Shown piece after piece: positions 20,213 to 32,520 of a stretch of DNA of 64,000 nt. Origin of the DNA: Bettongia penicillata ogilbyi (lineage: Eukaryota; Chordata; Mammalia; Diprotodontia; Potoroidae). The notes under the pieces were generated by a model that made no database searches, had not been told where the DNA came from, and was given only the letters and a program-made list of their open reading frames with translations. Within the stretch, counting starts at the first letter, position 1. Every line of letters starts with the position of its first letter. The stretch lies in NCBI GenBank assembly GCA_023548195.1, contig JAJHZJ010000009.1, positions 6,346,215-6,410,214 of the forward strand, in the 5' to 3' direction. Made by a program: the position numbers and the translations under genes.

Positions 20213-20372
20213 TCAATGGATTCTTTCCATTTCTATTTTACTCTCTAAGTCTAAGATATCAGGGCAATTTTTCTTGATCATTTCTTAAAATGTTATCTAG
20301 ACCTTTTCTCTTATAATGGCTTTCAGAGGGTTTTATAATTCTTCAATTATCCCTCCTCAATCTGTATCTCCA
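20213..20372 (-). repeat. L1 ORF1 fragment
   Basis: Diverged but collinear with the half-L1 ORF1 core at 16165-16335 ('aagatatcagggcaattttt', 'cttgatcatttctt', 'taatggctttcag', 'ttcttcaattatc'). It ends abruptly at about 20372. It lies between the ERV interior and the inverted U3 piece. Confidence 0.7.
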
Positions 20373-23256
20373 GTTCAGATTAAATCCTAAGAAGTCCTTC
20401 AGTAATGACTGAACTTCAAAAGGAAAGGGGGAGAGAGCCAGGAGACTTTTAGTCTTAAAATTATCACAGAGCTTCCTGGAGCCATAAAATTCTTGGTCTC
20501 CCTTATCTTGTCCCTTATCTTCCAACCCCCCATAAAACCTGAAGTTATTTTAACAAACTAACTTGCAAATATAAATTTGGTTGGGTGGGTCTTTCAAAAA
20601 TCATGCAAAAGATTTTACAAAACACTTCTTCATAAAATAAATATTTTCCTCTCCCAAGAACAGTTTACAACATTATAAAACCCTCATGAACCTAACAAGA
20701 TCTAAAACCCAAGGCCTTTTCACATTTGGCCATAAGCTTCTTTTTACAAATGTACTTTTGAGAATGTTTGATTCATAGCAAAAACAATTTCTGTTAAAAC
20801 TTCCTTCTTGACAGCAGAAATAAGCTTTTAACATACTTAATATATCCTTAGATGGAACAGGCTTGAAAATCACACCTACATGAAATGTATATGTTTTTTT
20901 CCCCAGGATTCTCATTTTCTCAATAGGAATTCTACAACACAAAAACTCTTACACAGAATTCATAACAGTTTTTTTAACCAATTCATCATTAATTTAACAA
21001 TGCAATTTCTAATATAGCAACATTTAGATTTACTTAAAAATTTAAACTATTTAAGTTTACTTAAAACCTTAAATAAGCCATTACCCATTTAGCTGAATGC
21101 ATCTCCACATCACTTTGCACAATTCATCCCCTTGCCACCACACTATCACCTGTTCAGATAGAATCAGCTCAAATTTGATTGAGCTATTAATTAATTAAAT
21201 CAAGTTAAGTGATTTTTCTTTTTCTCTTCTTAAAATGCTTTCTCACACCCTCACTACTTACTGAAACCATCTGAAATTGACCCATCCAGAACTATTCAAA
21301 CCTTCTTATCTGCCTTTCATATTTGCAATCAAAACCTTTATTCATCTTTCCAAGTCTTTCAGTCCCATTACTCAGATTATCCAGTTCCTCCCCTTTTTAA
21401 CTATAACTGTCTGCACTAGATTCCCCTTCTAGCTTAAAGCAAAGAAGTTAATTCTACCATTATATAGCAAACATCAGCATTTTTGATGCTTATTTATAAC
21501 CAAATATAAGTTTCAAATTATCAAATTTCTATCATATACTTTTGAAAACCCCAATCTATCTGTAAGAAACTCCAAATTTAAAAATCGTGTAACAATTACA
21601 TTAGATTAACGTTGCATCTAACATATACTCATCCTTATGTTAAGTACTTCACAACCATAAATGCCAAATAACACTATCTTCCTGCTTAATCCTGATAGGA
21701 AGAGCATTCTCAGATGTGCTCTGTACTCCTTCAGGACAGAATTTAACTTGAAACCATATCAAACTTGGATTTATAATCACTAATGAAAAACATTTTAGTC
21801 CTCCCCCTTTTTTCCAATCAAATACTTTTGCTACTTAAAAGAAAACTTTTATTTATAACTTTCCATAATAATCTCTTTTTACTCTACTTCCTTAAAGAAC
21901 TGAAAAACTCTCTTCCAGCTCTCCTCCCCCATCAGGCCCAGCAGACCAGCTCTCCCGGTGTCATTCCAGTCTTTAAATCATATTGGGGTGGGGGGTGGCG
22001 GGGAGATAACCTTCCCCTTGTCCACATGGTCTGAGCACATGGACAGAGTTAATGCTTCTAAGAGAAATCACTGAAATTCTAAACTGAATTTGCAATTTTA
22101 AACACATAGTCTTTTTGGTATGAGATTTATAACTAGTAGTAATAATTACAAATCATAGTTAACAATTTTTAAATTCAATAACCTTCCATAACTTTGTCTA
22201 TTGGTTTCCCAATCAGGCTAAACATTTTCTTAAATGGGATGGGAGAGGAGGGAGTACAAGGTCCAAGCACATCCCATCCATTTTCCTTCCCTCCTTTTAT
22301 ATTTCAAAGGAACCAAATATTCACCACCTCTTCCAGCTTCTTTGTTCTTTAAAAAGAAACCTTAGACGTTGAGAGCCTAACAATTTAATTTATCAATAGA
22401 GCCACATTTTTTTTTAAGTTGAATAATCTGCAAAAAGCAAAAATCTCTTTTCACATTCACAATCTGGTCAGAGTTTAGAATGCAGAAAGAAAGATTTCTT
22501 TTTTAAGCAGCTTCTTAAAAGTTTTCAAACTTTCTATTAACACCATTATCAAGTCAAACAGTAAAGCATTTTTTTTTCTTTTTCTGTCTCCCCAGTCCAC
22601 TCACTCCTCTGAGGTTGCATTACAACTTAACAAAACACTTCTCAAAAACACAGACAACATAGAACAGACAGAGCAACACAGATCCTCTCTTTTTAGGAAA
22701 TAAACAAATTTTAGATTAGACCAGTCAAAATCCAATTATTCATGTCAATTTACTCTGTTTGATTTCAAGCCAATTTCAAAAGGATCCTTCCCAGAATCTA
22801 GATTCTCCCTCTCCCCTCTTTCTCTCTGTTCTCTCTCTCTCCAGAGTAGACAGAGGAAGGAATATACCCAGCATTCCGTCATATGGGCTTCTGAAAGGAA
22901 TACTCAGGGGATATATTCGCTCATTCCCTCCCTGGTACCAAGCACTCACACCCCATATTAGGACTTACTACTCCTAAAGCCCTCCAAAAGACTGGTTGTG
23001 CCTAGGATAACCGAGGCACACAAGGCAGTACTTAGCCACCAATTTTCCTGCTATTGCTCAGGTTCCTGACATGCTGCCTCCATTTTTTAGATTCCTCCTG
23101 TTTTAGATTCGTGCCTGAGTTCACAATTCCAAACAGTTACGAAGTTAGCCGTCAGAAGAAGGGAGCTGGCCTGTGGTGTCTGGACCAAGAAAAATCAATG
23201 GGTGCGCTCCCATTCCCCACAAGCAAGATTCCATCCTAACCTTTCTGATGCTAAGG
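20373..23256 (-). other. ERV interior, no recognised gene
   Basis: AT-rich sequence with many stops in every frame. The part next to the PBS (about 22990-23256) looks like a retroviral leader. A pyrimidine-rich block with CTCTCT runs lies near 22800-22850. No gag, protease, polymerase or envelope signature could be found. Confidence 0.5.
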
Positions 23257-23274
23257 ATCCTGGATGAGCCCCCA
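23257..23274 (-). promoter_or_regulatory. Retroviral primer-binding site, tRNA-Pro type
   Basis: On the minus strand it reads TGGGGGCTCATCCAGGAT. This differs at two positions, by G-to-A changes, from the standard tRNA-Pro PBS. It starts three bases after the LTR end CTAACA. Confidence 0.9.
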
Positions 23275-23277
23275 AGT

Positions 23278-23671
23278 TGTTAGAAGTGAGCCTAACAAAC
23301 CCCCAACAGTGAGAAAACATGTTCACCTTAAATAAAGAACAATATCTGTTGTGAAGTCAGGAAGGCCTGTATTATTCTTTACATCCAGTCCCCTGAATGG
23401 ACGGGTAGCCTCTCCAGTAAGGATACAGGATGACTACAGGAAGAATACATCACGTGCAGGAAGATGGGGGCTTCTTATACTGTTTTCTGAACTTTGGATC
23501 TCCCAAAACCCCATCTCCTGGCCATGTGACTCCATGTTCTCCTCTCTGATAGGCCCTTCCTTACAGAGTTCCTTGGGCCTGGGCATGAGTTTCTGACCTG
23601 TAACCTGTCCAAGCTAGGTCACAACCCCCTCTCACCCAGGAATGTGCACAACAACCTTCTTACTTCCCACA
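23278..23671 (-). repeat. ERV 5' LTR
   Basis: 394 bp reading TGTGGGAAGT...TCTAACA on the minus strand (TG...CA ends). It contains a TATA-like TATAAGAA (23472-23479). The poly(A) hexamer position is mutated to AATACA (23369-23374 as TGTATT), while the 3' LTR keeps AATAAA. It shares most of its length with 19860-20202 and 33871-34220. Confidence 0.85.
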
Positions 23672-23835
23672 TAGTAATAAGATGTTAGTTCAAGCCTCGT
23701 TTCTGTCAGACTGCTTTTCAGTTTTCCAGTAATTTGTATTAAACAAGAAGTTCTTTCCTAAATAATTTCTTTTTTCCAGTTTATCAAACTCTGACCCAGT
23801 GAGTTCTGCTATTTCTGATTATCCTTTGTCGAATC

Positions 23836-23975
23836 AGTTAGTGGAACAATGGATAGAGTACTTGACTGGAATCAGGTACTCATCTTCTTGAGTTTAAATC
23901 TGTTCACAGGTACTAGCTGTGTAACCCTGGGCAAGTCACTCAATCCTGTTTGTTTTCCTTCTCCAGTTCCTTTCA
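23836..23975 (+). repeat. Core-SINE/MIR-like SINE
   Basis: 'ggaacaatggatagagtact', then 'cttgagtttaaatctg' (B-box region), 'tgtgtaaccctgggcaagtc' and 'cacagatgaggaaaaaa'. This is the standard core-SINE order on +. Confidence 0.75.
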
Positions 23976-23999
23976 CAGATGAGGAAAAAACGAACTGCT

Positions 24000-24530
24000 C
24001 TGATGGGGTTCAGACTCTGGGAACTTCCTTGAATCTTCCACTTAATCTGGCCTTTCATACTAGCCCGACTCTCCATTGTTTGTTACCTGTTGATTGCTCC
24101 ACCTGCTTCCCACCCAGGCTTGCCCTGCATGGTCTGATTCCTCCCAATTGTCTCCAGCTGTTTCCTACCTTTGATTACATTACTAGTTACCCCAGTCTCA
24201 TCAAGATCCTCCCTAGAACCTCCTCCCAGACTACTAGACCACCTCCAGATCTTTGCCACAGACTTGCTGTATATAAATTCCATCTCACCTCCATGAAGGT
24301 GTTCAGATTGAATCCAGCTCAGACCCTGTCTAGCTGAGATTCTATCTGACCTGTTTGTCAAAACAAGCATCACAAATGCTGAGGCTCCTTAAGAGTCAAC
24401 TCAATATGGTGAATCTTTAATAAACTTTGTTTTACTTTGGCTGGAAGAAGTCTTGAGTCAAATTCATTTGGCATGACCCAACCTGTGGGTATTTTGGGGT
24501 CCCAAGCACCCCAAACCTCAATATGGTGCA
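24000..24530 (+). repeat. Probable solo LTR of another ERV family
   Basis: It has an LTR-like layout: a TATATAAA box at 24270-24277, an AATAAA at 24419-24424 about 150 bases later, and a G/T-rich stretch after it. A block of about 35 bases near 24028 (CTTCCACTTAATCTGGCCTT) recurs at 55068 and 55128. Ends and target duplication could not be fixed. The long open frame here is non-coding in my view. Confidence 0.4.
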
Positions 24531-25200
24531 GTATCTCAAACTCAACAGCTGCAGTATCTTTGCCAAGAAAACCCCAAACAGGGTCACAAAGATGTGGACA
24601 TCACGTGATTGAACAAGAAATCTTTGACTTATTTTTTTTAAACCATTACCAGATAGTTTTGATGACTGTTTACTTTATAATACATTTTGAGCTCTGAAAG
24701 TGCTAGTCTCCCTTTCTCTTTTCATTATTTCCCTTGATAATATTCTACATATTTTATTTTTCCAAAGGAATGCTAGTTTTTCACATTCTATAAAGTATCC
24801 CTTTGACAATTTGATTGGTATAGCATTAAAAATTGTAAATTAACATTGGTAATATTGTCTTTTTTGGGGATTCGCATAACTCATTCAAGAGCACTGAATA
24901 TTCCTCCAGCTATTCAAATTTTTTTTTTTAAAAAGAATTTCCTATTTGCATCTCTACAATATTTTGTGTGTTTTGATCTATTGATCTCCAAGTATTTTAT
25001 GCCTTTTGTAAAAGGCCCTAGCCAACTTTTCACCATGAAAGATGCCTTTGCCCCCGTGGCACCCTCACCCTGGAAGATGCTTCCACTTCTTAAGCCCTCT
25101 TTTCTACTTGATGAGTTCTTCCCCAAACTTCCTCAAGTTTTAAGGAAGTGTCTAGGTCTGCCATGCTCATTCCTTTACAATTCTCTAGGTGGCTTCTCTT
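24531..25200. other. Intergenic spacer, no gene
   Basis: AT-rich sequence with a pyrimidine-rich stretch near 25060-25200. No gene is recognised. Confidence 0.45.
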
Positions 25201-25395
25201 GACTTTTCTTTCATGACCCTAGTTGTTTCCTCCCTTCCCTCCACAGCTTTTCCACACCTCTTTAAGTATTATTTTCCACTATTTCAATGTAAACTCCTTG
25301 AAGACAGATACTTTTTTTATTCCCAGCACTTACAGCACTGTATTCAGCAAATTGTAAACACTTAATAAAAGCTTTTATTAACCTGACATTTTCTA
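25200..25395 (+). repeat. L2-like LINE 3' end
   Basis: 'aatgtaaactccttgaagac', then 'ttcccagcacttacagcact' and 'aacacttaataaaagctt'. This is the typical + strand L2 terminus. A MIR-like core fragment follows at about 25410-25485. Confidence 0.6.
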
Positions 25396-25794
25396 TTTGC
25401 TTATTTTGCCTTTGTGACTCAGAGCAAGTTACTTTGGCTTCTTTGAGCTGGTTTCCTTAAATGTAAAATAGGTATTAAAATATTTGCATTTAATTGTGTT
25501 CTTAATCCAATTTCCAAGACTTTGCCTTAAATTGAAATTTTTTTGGTAATTTTTTGAAATTTTTTTTAGGAAAAGCTTTCCCTTCCTATGATTTTGTTTT
25601 ATGTTGTGCCTTTAAAGGAAGAGTACACCTGTTACTTTAATAATGAAATATATAAAATTCACAATTTCATTGTCTTCATTGTTATTTTTCTGGTCCATGG
25701 TAACAAAATGTGTTTCCTATTTGGTACCAAGTGTCATAAAGGTTCTTTCAGAAGTTGAGACAATTTCAATGTACCTCATTAATTCAACCAAGAG

Positions 25795-25828
<34 letters not shown>
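25795..25828. repeat. (CTAT)n microsatellite
   Basis: 34 bases of pure CTAT units, about 8.5 copies. It lies in unique-looking AT-rich sequence and could be length-polymorphic. Confidence 0.97.
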
Positions 25829-26013
25829 GCCACCCAGCATACAAAAATTATACATTAAAAGCTCATACTTATTCTTAATTTGCCCCATTATTTTAATATG
25901 CATTTGATTATTATATATGTAATTTATGGACATCCAGGAATCTTCATATAAATGTGGATCATTTTACTAAACTTTCGTTCTTTATCTTTTAAGCATTTTC
26001 CAAAGAAAAAAGA

Positions 26014-29000
26014 TTTTTTTAATTTAACATTTTCCCCCAATTACATGTAAAAACAATTTTCAACATTCATTTTAAGATTGAGTTCCAAATTCTCTCCCTC
26101 CCTCCTTACCCTCTCATTGAGAAGGCAAGCAATTTGATATAGGTTATACAATGTTTTATCACGCAAAACATTTCCATATTAATTATGTTGTAAAAGAAAA
26201 CATAGATCAAAGTAAAAACCAAAGAAAGTTTTAAAAAAGTATTCCTCAATCTGTATTCAGACTCCATCAGTTCCTTCTCTGGGGATGGATGGATGGCATT
26301 TTTTATCATAAGTCCTTCAGAATTATCTTGGATCATTGTATTGCTAAGAATAACTAAGTCATTCATAGTTGATCAGTTTACTGTGTTGATGATACTGTTT
26401 ACTCATCTCACTTTGCATCAGTTCACATAAGTCTCACTAGGTTTTTCTGAGGCCTTCTTGCTCATCATTTCTTATATCACAATAGTATTCTATTGTGATC
26501 GTATTCCACAAATTGTTGAGCCATTTCCCAGTTGATGGGCATCCTCTCAATTTCCAATTCTTTGCCACCAGGAAAGAGCTTCTGTAAATATTTGGGCATA
26601 GTTCCAAAATTACTTTACATAATGGCTGAATTTGTTCACAACTTCACCAACAGTGAATTGACGTCTCAATTTTCGCACATCTCCAATATTATGTTTTTTT
26701 TGTCCCATTAGTCAATTCAATAAGTGTGAGGTAGGTTTTACCTACCTACATATTTACTTTCCTCAGTATTTTTAATTTGCATTTTTCCAGCCAATAGTTA
26801 TATACAGCATTTTTCACATGACTATAGATAGCTTTGATTACTTTGTCTGAAAGCTGACTTCATATGTTTTGATCATTTTCCAGTTGGGGAGTAACTTACT
26901 TTTATAAATTTGACTCTACATATTTGAGAAATGAGGCCTTTATCACAGAAACTTCAAAAATTTTTTTCACAGCTATGATTGCTAAATCTTTTTTCCCTCC
27001 ATTCTATTTCTTCCCTTTTTATTCTCTCTCCTTTCACCCTTTCCCACCTTCCTTCCTTAAAAGTGTTTTGCTTCTGACAATTGCTTCACCCAATTCAACC
27101 CGTCTTCTATGAGAACTCCCACACATTTTCTTATCCCTTTCCCCTCCTACTTTCCTGTAGGGTAAGATAGATTTCTATACCCATCTGAGTGTGAATGTTA
27201 TTCCCTCTTTGAGTCAGTTCTGATGAGAGCAAGGTTCAAGCATTCCCTGACACCTCCTTCATCTTCCTCTCCATAGTTAAAGATCTTCCTTGCCTCTTTC
27301 ATATGAGACAATTCACCCCATTTTAATCTCTCCCTTTTTCCTTTCTCCCTGTGCATTCCTCTTTCTCACCCTTTAATTTTATTTTTCAGATAAATTTATA
27401 GTTTTTGACATTTACTTCCATAAGATTTGGAATTTCAAATTTTCTCCCCCATCTTTACCCTCCATCCACCCCAAGATGGCATTTAATTCGCTATTAGGCT
27501 TTACATATACATTCATATTAGACCTATTTTCACATTAGTCATGTTGTAAAGAAGAATTAGAATTAATGGGAGAAAAAAATGAGAAGGAAAAATTTTAAAA
27601 AGCAAATAACATGCTTCAATCAGCTTTCAGACACCATAATTCTTTGTTTTCCAGTTATTTTTAGTTTACAACATTCAGTTCCACAATCTTTTGAACTGGA
27701 AATTTTCTCCCCACCCCCCAAGACAGCAAGCAATCTGATATAAGCTCTACACATTAAACATATTTTCACATCAGTCATGTTGCAAAGAAGAATTATATTC
27801 AATGGAATGAACTATGAGAAAGAAGAAAGAAAAAAAGAGAGAGCAAATATAGTACGCTTTGATTTATGTTCAAACTCCATAATTCTTTCTCTGGATGTGG
27901 ATAGCATTTCCCATTATGAGCCTTTTGGAGTTGTCTTAGAACTTCCATTGCTGAGAAGAGCCAAGTCTATCAAAGTTAGTTATTGTACGATGTGGCTGTA
28001 ACTGTGTAAAGTGTTCTCCTGGCTCTGCTCACTTCACCGAATATCAGTTCATATAAATCCAGGTTTTTCTGAAGTCTGCCTGTTCATGATTTCTTATAGC
28101 ACAATTCCATTACATTCATATGCCACAGATTGTTCATTGCCATTCCCCAACTGATGGGCAGCCCCTCAATTTCCTTGCCATCACAAAAGAGGTGCTATAA
28201 GATTTTTCATACATGTGTGCCCTTTTACCATTTGTATGATCCCTTTGGGATAGAGACACAGAATTTGTCCTTAACCTTATTTTTAAAAATAGTATGCCAT
28301 CATATTCAATTCATGTCTGTTCCCTCAGTCTATACATACTCCAAATTGGCCTAATAATGAGAAAGTTCTTATGAGTTACAAGTATCATCTTCCTAAGTAG
28401 GATTGTAAACAATTTAACCTTATGATTTCCCTTTCCTTTTTATGCTTCTCTAGAGTTGTATTTGGAAGTCCCATTTTCTATTCTGCTCTGGTCTTTTCAT
28501 CAGGAATGCTTGAAAGTCTTCTATTTCATTGAATATCCATCTTTTCCCCTGAAGGATTATACTTAGTTTTGTTGGGTAGGTAATTCTTGGTTATAATCCT
28601 AGATATTTTGCCCTCCAGACTATCATATTACAAGCTCCTTGATTCTTCAATGTAGAAGCTGCTAAATCTTATGTTATTCTGACTGTGGTTCTACAATACT
28701 TGAATTATTTCTTTCTATTTGCTTGTGATATTTTCTTTTTAATCTGAGAGAGCTGAAATTTGGCTCTAATATTCCTAGGAGTTTTCCATTTGGGGATCTC
28801 TTTCAGGAGGTGATTGGTGGACTCCTTCAATTTCTACTTTACCTTCTTGTTCTAGAATATCAAGGCAGTTCTCCTTGGTAATTTCTTGAATGTCTAGGCT
28901 CTTTTTTTTTGATCATGGCTTTCAGGAAGTCCAATAATTTTAAAATGATCTCTAGGGTCTGTTTTTCAGGTCAGTTGTTTTTCTAGTAAGATATTTCACA

Positions 29001-30350
29001 CTGTCTTCTATTTTTTTTCATTCTTTTGGCTTTGTTGTATTATTTCTTGATGTCTCAGTCATTAACTTCTTGCTCCATTCTAATTTTTAAGGATTTTTTT
29101 CTTTGTAACTCCTTTTTCATTTAGCCAATTCTATTTTTTAATGAATTCTTTTCTTCAGTGAATTTTTGTGCCTCTTTTTTCACTTGGCTAATGCTGCTTT
29201 TTAAGAAGTTCTTCTCTTTTGTGAATTTTTGTATATTTTTTCCCATTTGACCAGTTCTGCTTTTCAAGGCATTCTTCTCCTCACTGGAGTTTTGTACCTC
29301 TTTTACCATTTGGCCTATTCTGTGTTTTTTAAGGTGTTATTTTCTTCAATATTTTTTGTGCTTCTTTTACTAATTTATTGACTCTTTTTTCATAATTTTT
29401 TTTCATCATTCATTTCTCTTCCCAATGTTTGTCCACCTTTCTTACTTTATTTTTAAAATCCTTTTTAAGCTCTTTGATGACCTGAGACCAATTCATATTT
29501 TTCTTGGACATTTTGGATGTAGGAATTTTGATTTTGCTGTCTTTTTCTGAGTGTATTTTGATCTTCCTGGTCACTATCATAACTTTCTATGATCAGATTT
29601 TTTTCTGTTGTTTGTTCATTTTCCAGCCTATTTCTTGACTTTCAACTCTTTGCTGAGGTGGAATTCTGCTTCCAGCTTAGAGAGCCCACTGTTCCAAGCT
29701 TCAGGGGGTTTGTGCAGCTATTTCCAGAGATACTTCTAGGGGCATGTAAGTTTTCAGTTTTTTCAAGGTGTTATCATCTAAGAAGTGTGTTTATTTCTCT
29801 ACTGGTCTGTGATCGAATCTGTGAGCAACACCAGACTATTTTTCTGCCCTGGAACTATCATAAGATCCCTGCTCCACTGTAGCTGCAATCCTTCATATAC
29901 TACTGCTCCTCCTTGCACTGGGACTGCTACCCAGGACTGTGACCCAGATCTAAGCCTGGACAAGTCAACACAGTCCCACCCCCAGTGTCATCAAAGAGAC
30001 TCCTTTAATCTCCTGATCAGTTTTTTGACCTCCTTACCATCTGTGGGTTGAGAGTTCTGGAAGCAGCTGCTGTAGCTGCTACTTCATTCACTCCTAAGTC
30101 CTGCTCTTGGTTTTCTGGGGCCTGTCTGTCCTGACCCAGTCTGCATTGGACTGTGCTCCACTCTCAGGATGGTGCAACAGACCTTTCCTCCCAACCTTCT
30201 ACATTGTCTTGGGCAGAAAATTGTTTCACCCCTTCCTTTTGTGTGTTTTGTCACTAGAATTTTTTTCAGGGCATTACTTAGAGGCCTTTGGAGTTTGGGG
30301 GAGAGCTCAGGTGGGTGCCTGCCTTTTCTCTGCCATCTTGGCTCTGCCCC
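26014..30350 (-). mobile_element. Older ORF1-only L1 (half-L1), copy 4, with nested insertion
   Basis: The 5' end at 30350 reads GGGGCAGAGCCAAGATGGCA on minus. Remnants of ORF1 (about 28470-29540, with coiled coil NSSEEKNALKSRTGQMGKNI) and its RNA-binding core (about 28800-28960) follow. Then comes a long 3' UTR whose blocks ('gtagggtaagatagatttct', 'ttcctttgcctcttt' type) align with copies 1 and 2 down to about 26014. No ORF2 lies between ORF1 and the 3' UTR. Flanks AGAAAAAAGATTTTT (about 25999-26013) and GAGAAAAGATTTTTA (about 30352) look like a decayed target duplication. Many indels make this copy clearly older. Confidence 0.72.
27384..28270 (-). mobile_element. L1 3' fragment(s) nested in half-L1 copy 4
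   Basis: The host 3' UTR breaks after 'ctttaattttattttt' (27368-27383) and resumes after 'ccttaaccttattttt' (about 28269-28284), a diverged target duplication. Between them the L1 3' end occurs twice in a row (27384-27655 and 27656-28270), each with a 'cacattagtcatgttg' type block and an AAGAAGAATTA block. Confidence 0.6.
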
Positions 30351-31676
30351 TGAGAAAAGATTTTTACAGAGGGTATTTTTTCCTGAGAAATACTGACAAA
30401 TTTCCTTCTTTCAGGTAAGGGCTTTAGGCTGGATAAATATTTATTTCTCAATATTTTCAATTGAAATAAAAGGGATTATTACTATGCCACGATGTATGAT
30501 CTTTTTTCTCCCACATTTCCCAGGAAGTAAATTGTTTTGACAACTGGAAGTCTATCTTTGATGAGGATGAAGTTTTGCAAGCTTTTACACAGATTATTTA
30601 ATAGGTGACATGATTAAGCCTCTTCCTAATTACATAGTACCCATCCCAGGGGAGCTTCCACTCATCTTTGCCAGTAAGCTATTCTTGAATGTATTATTCT
30701 CTCTAGAAAATCAATCAAACATTTAAGTGCCTACAATGAACTAGTTACTGTGCTAGGAATTCAAAAGAAAAATGAAACAGTCCTAGCCCTCAAGAAATCT
30801 TACTTTATTACTATTACTACAGTTATTACAGTTGTTACTATTTGACTCAGGAAAACAATCTAGGACTAGGAACAGAGCTGAAAGAGACCTCAGAAGCTAT
30901 CTGATCCAGTTCACCATTTTACAGATAAGGAAACTAAGGTCCAGGGAACTTCTTAAATGACTTGCTCAGTCACACATGTAGTAAGCAGTAAAGGTAGAAT
31001 TTGAACCCATGTTCCCTAACCAGTGGTTTTTCCTCTGTATCTTCCTGTCATGTACATATTTAAGTACATATAACATATAGAACTTGAGGGCTTAGAGCTT
31101 CCCCAACACTGAATTCCTGTTTTCTAGTTACTGGTCAGTCTCAAAGCCAGATCTTTCTGTCTACAAGTCAACTGCCTTTCGTATATCATATATGTGTCAT
31201 TCATCTGCTAGCATGTCTGCTCTATTAGATTCCTTTTTTATGCTAAAGTATCATATTCTAATTATGTTTTTATTCTGCTTTTAGAGCATGTCTAACTCAT
31301 AAAAGATGTTGAATGTCTTTATTTATCTTCACAAATTCCTATTCTGACGTTATATTATCCTTGAAGGTCACTCTGATTTCTCAAAGGTTATGCCAGTGGA
31401 TCACAAGCTGAGGAAGGTTCTGCCACACTGGAAGGGCTTCAAGGACAGCCCTGAAAACAGATTGAGTTTATTTTTTGAGGAACATGTAGATACATGAGTG
31501 TTAGGTATCCAATTGGTAATTATAAAAAAAAATTTTGCCCAGGAAATCCATGAAATTAATATTTGAAAATATTCTATGCCTTGTATGGTCTCTTTTGACA
31601 GAATGGTGTCAAAGAGGGCAGAAGGAGCAAAGAATCCCATGAAGATTTCAATTTATTGTGATATTTTTTTATTTTT
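30351..31676. other. Intergenic spacer with MIR-like SINE
   Basis: Unique-looking AT-rich sequence apart from a minus-strand MIR-like fragment at about 30875-31030 ('ccattttacagataaggaaactaag', then 'tagaatttgaacccatg'). No gene is recognised. Confidence 0.5.
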
Positions 31677-31677
31677 A

Positions 31678-32520
31678 TTTTTTTTTAAATTTATTTTAAA
31701 TTTATTTATTTATTTAACTTTTTACATTCATTTTCACAAAATTTTGGGTTCCAATTTTTTTTTCCCCTTTTAACCCCTCCCTCCACCCCAATACCCCAAG
31801 CAATCTAATTTTCCCTATCTCCAATCTGCCCTCTCTTCTGTCATCCCTCCCTTCTCTTGTCTCCATCTTCTCTTTTCTCCTGTGGGGCCAGATGACTTTC
31901 TATTCCTCCTTAACTGTATGTCTTCTTTCCTAGTAGCAGAAGCCTTCAGTAATAGAGCGGGGTGGGGGCAGGGCCGTCTCCCAGGCTCAGCTCCCTCAGG
32001 TTTTATGCAGGCATCTTCCATAATGAAGATCCTGCCTGCTGCTGGGGGATTCCTGAGTTCCGGTCCGCTGCCGCCTCAGCCGCCGCCCACACCTCTGCCT
32101 CCGCCGCTTCCTGCCCCCGTCTCTGCCACCACCGCTTCCTCCCGAGGTGGCCGAGTCATGGAGACGCCCTGCTCCCCCACTCCTCCAGCCCGGCCTTCTC
32201 TCTCACTGACCTGTAGCTTCTGTGGGCGGAGGGACTTTCCCGGCTGCCGGAGCTTCCGTCTCTGAAGCCTGCTCGGATCAGCTTCTCTGGGGCCGCGGCC
32301 AGGGTAGCGCTGGGGGTGGGGTCCACTTTCCAGGGCGCGCCGGACCCTGGGGACGGGTCTCCAGGGCTCCCCGGAATGGAAATCTTTTCCACTCTGTTTC
32401 TGCACACCTTGTATTGACCCAGAAGTTATGGGGGACTCTTTTTACATTAATTCTATGGGCTTTTGGTTTCGGAGCTTGTAAACGTGCGTCTTTCTACTCC
32501 GCCATCTTGGCTCCGCCCCC
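31678..32520 (-). mobile_element. Half-L1 copy 3B, internally deleted
   Basis: The 5' end at 32520 (GGGGGCGGAGCCAAGATGGC) and nearly all of the 5' UTR run to about 31940. They join directly to the terminal 260 bp of the 3' UTR (31939-31678) with a T-rich poly(A) side. ORF1 and most of the 3' UTR are missing. The joint lies inside a GC-rich 5' UTR unit next to 'tagtagca' of the 3' UTR, with only a few bases of possible overlap and no GT donor at the 5' side. A deletion or template jump is therefore likelier than splicing. Confidence 0.8.

Larger units (their letters stand above)
19860..23671 (-). mobile_element. Endogenous retrovirus, tRNA-Pro primed, apparently non-coding
   Basis: A minus-strand provirus of about 3.8 kb. 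The 5' LTR is 23278-23671, a tRNA-Pro-type PBS follows at 23257-23274, and the 3' LTR is 19860 to about 20202 (rearranged). Such a PBS is characteristic of gammaretrovirus-like (ERV1) elements. The interior (about 20373-23256) is AT-rich and I recognise no gag, pol or env in any frame, so it is probably a non-autonomous or heavily decayed copy. An L1 ORF1 remnant sits between the interior and the 3' LTR. No clean target duplication is seen. Confidence 0.75.

Noticed and set aside
20373..23256. Possible retroviral coding regions
   Set aside because: No frame longer than about 90 codons and no protease, polymerase or envelope signature could be found, so none is annotated.
23849..24337. 162-codon + strand frame
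   Set aside because: Runs across a SINE and an LTR-like region; no domain is visible.
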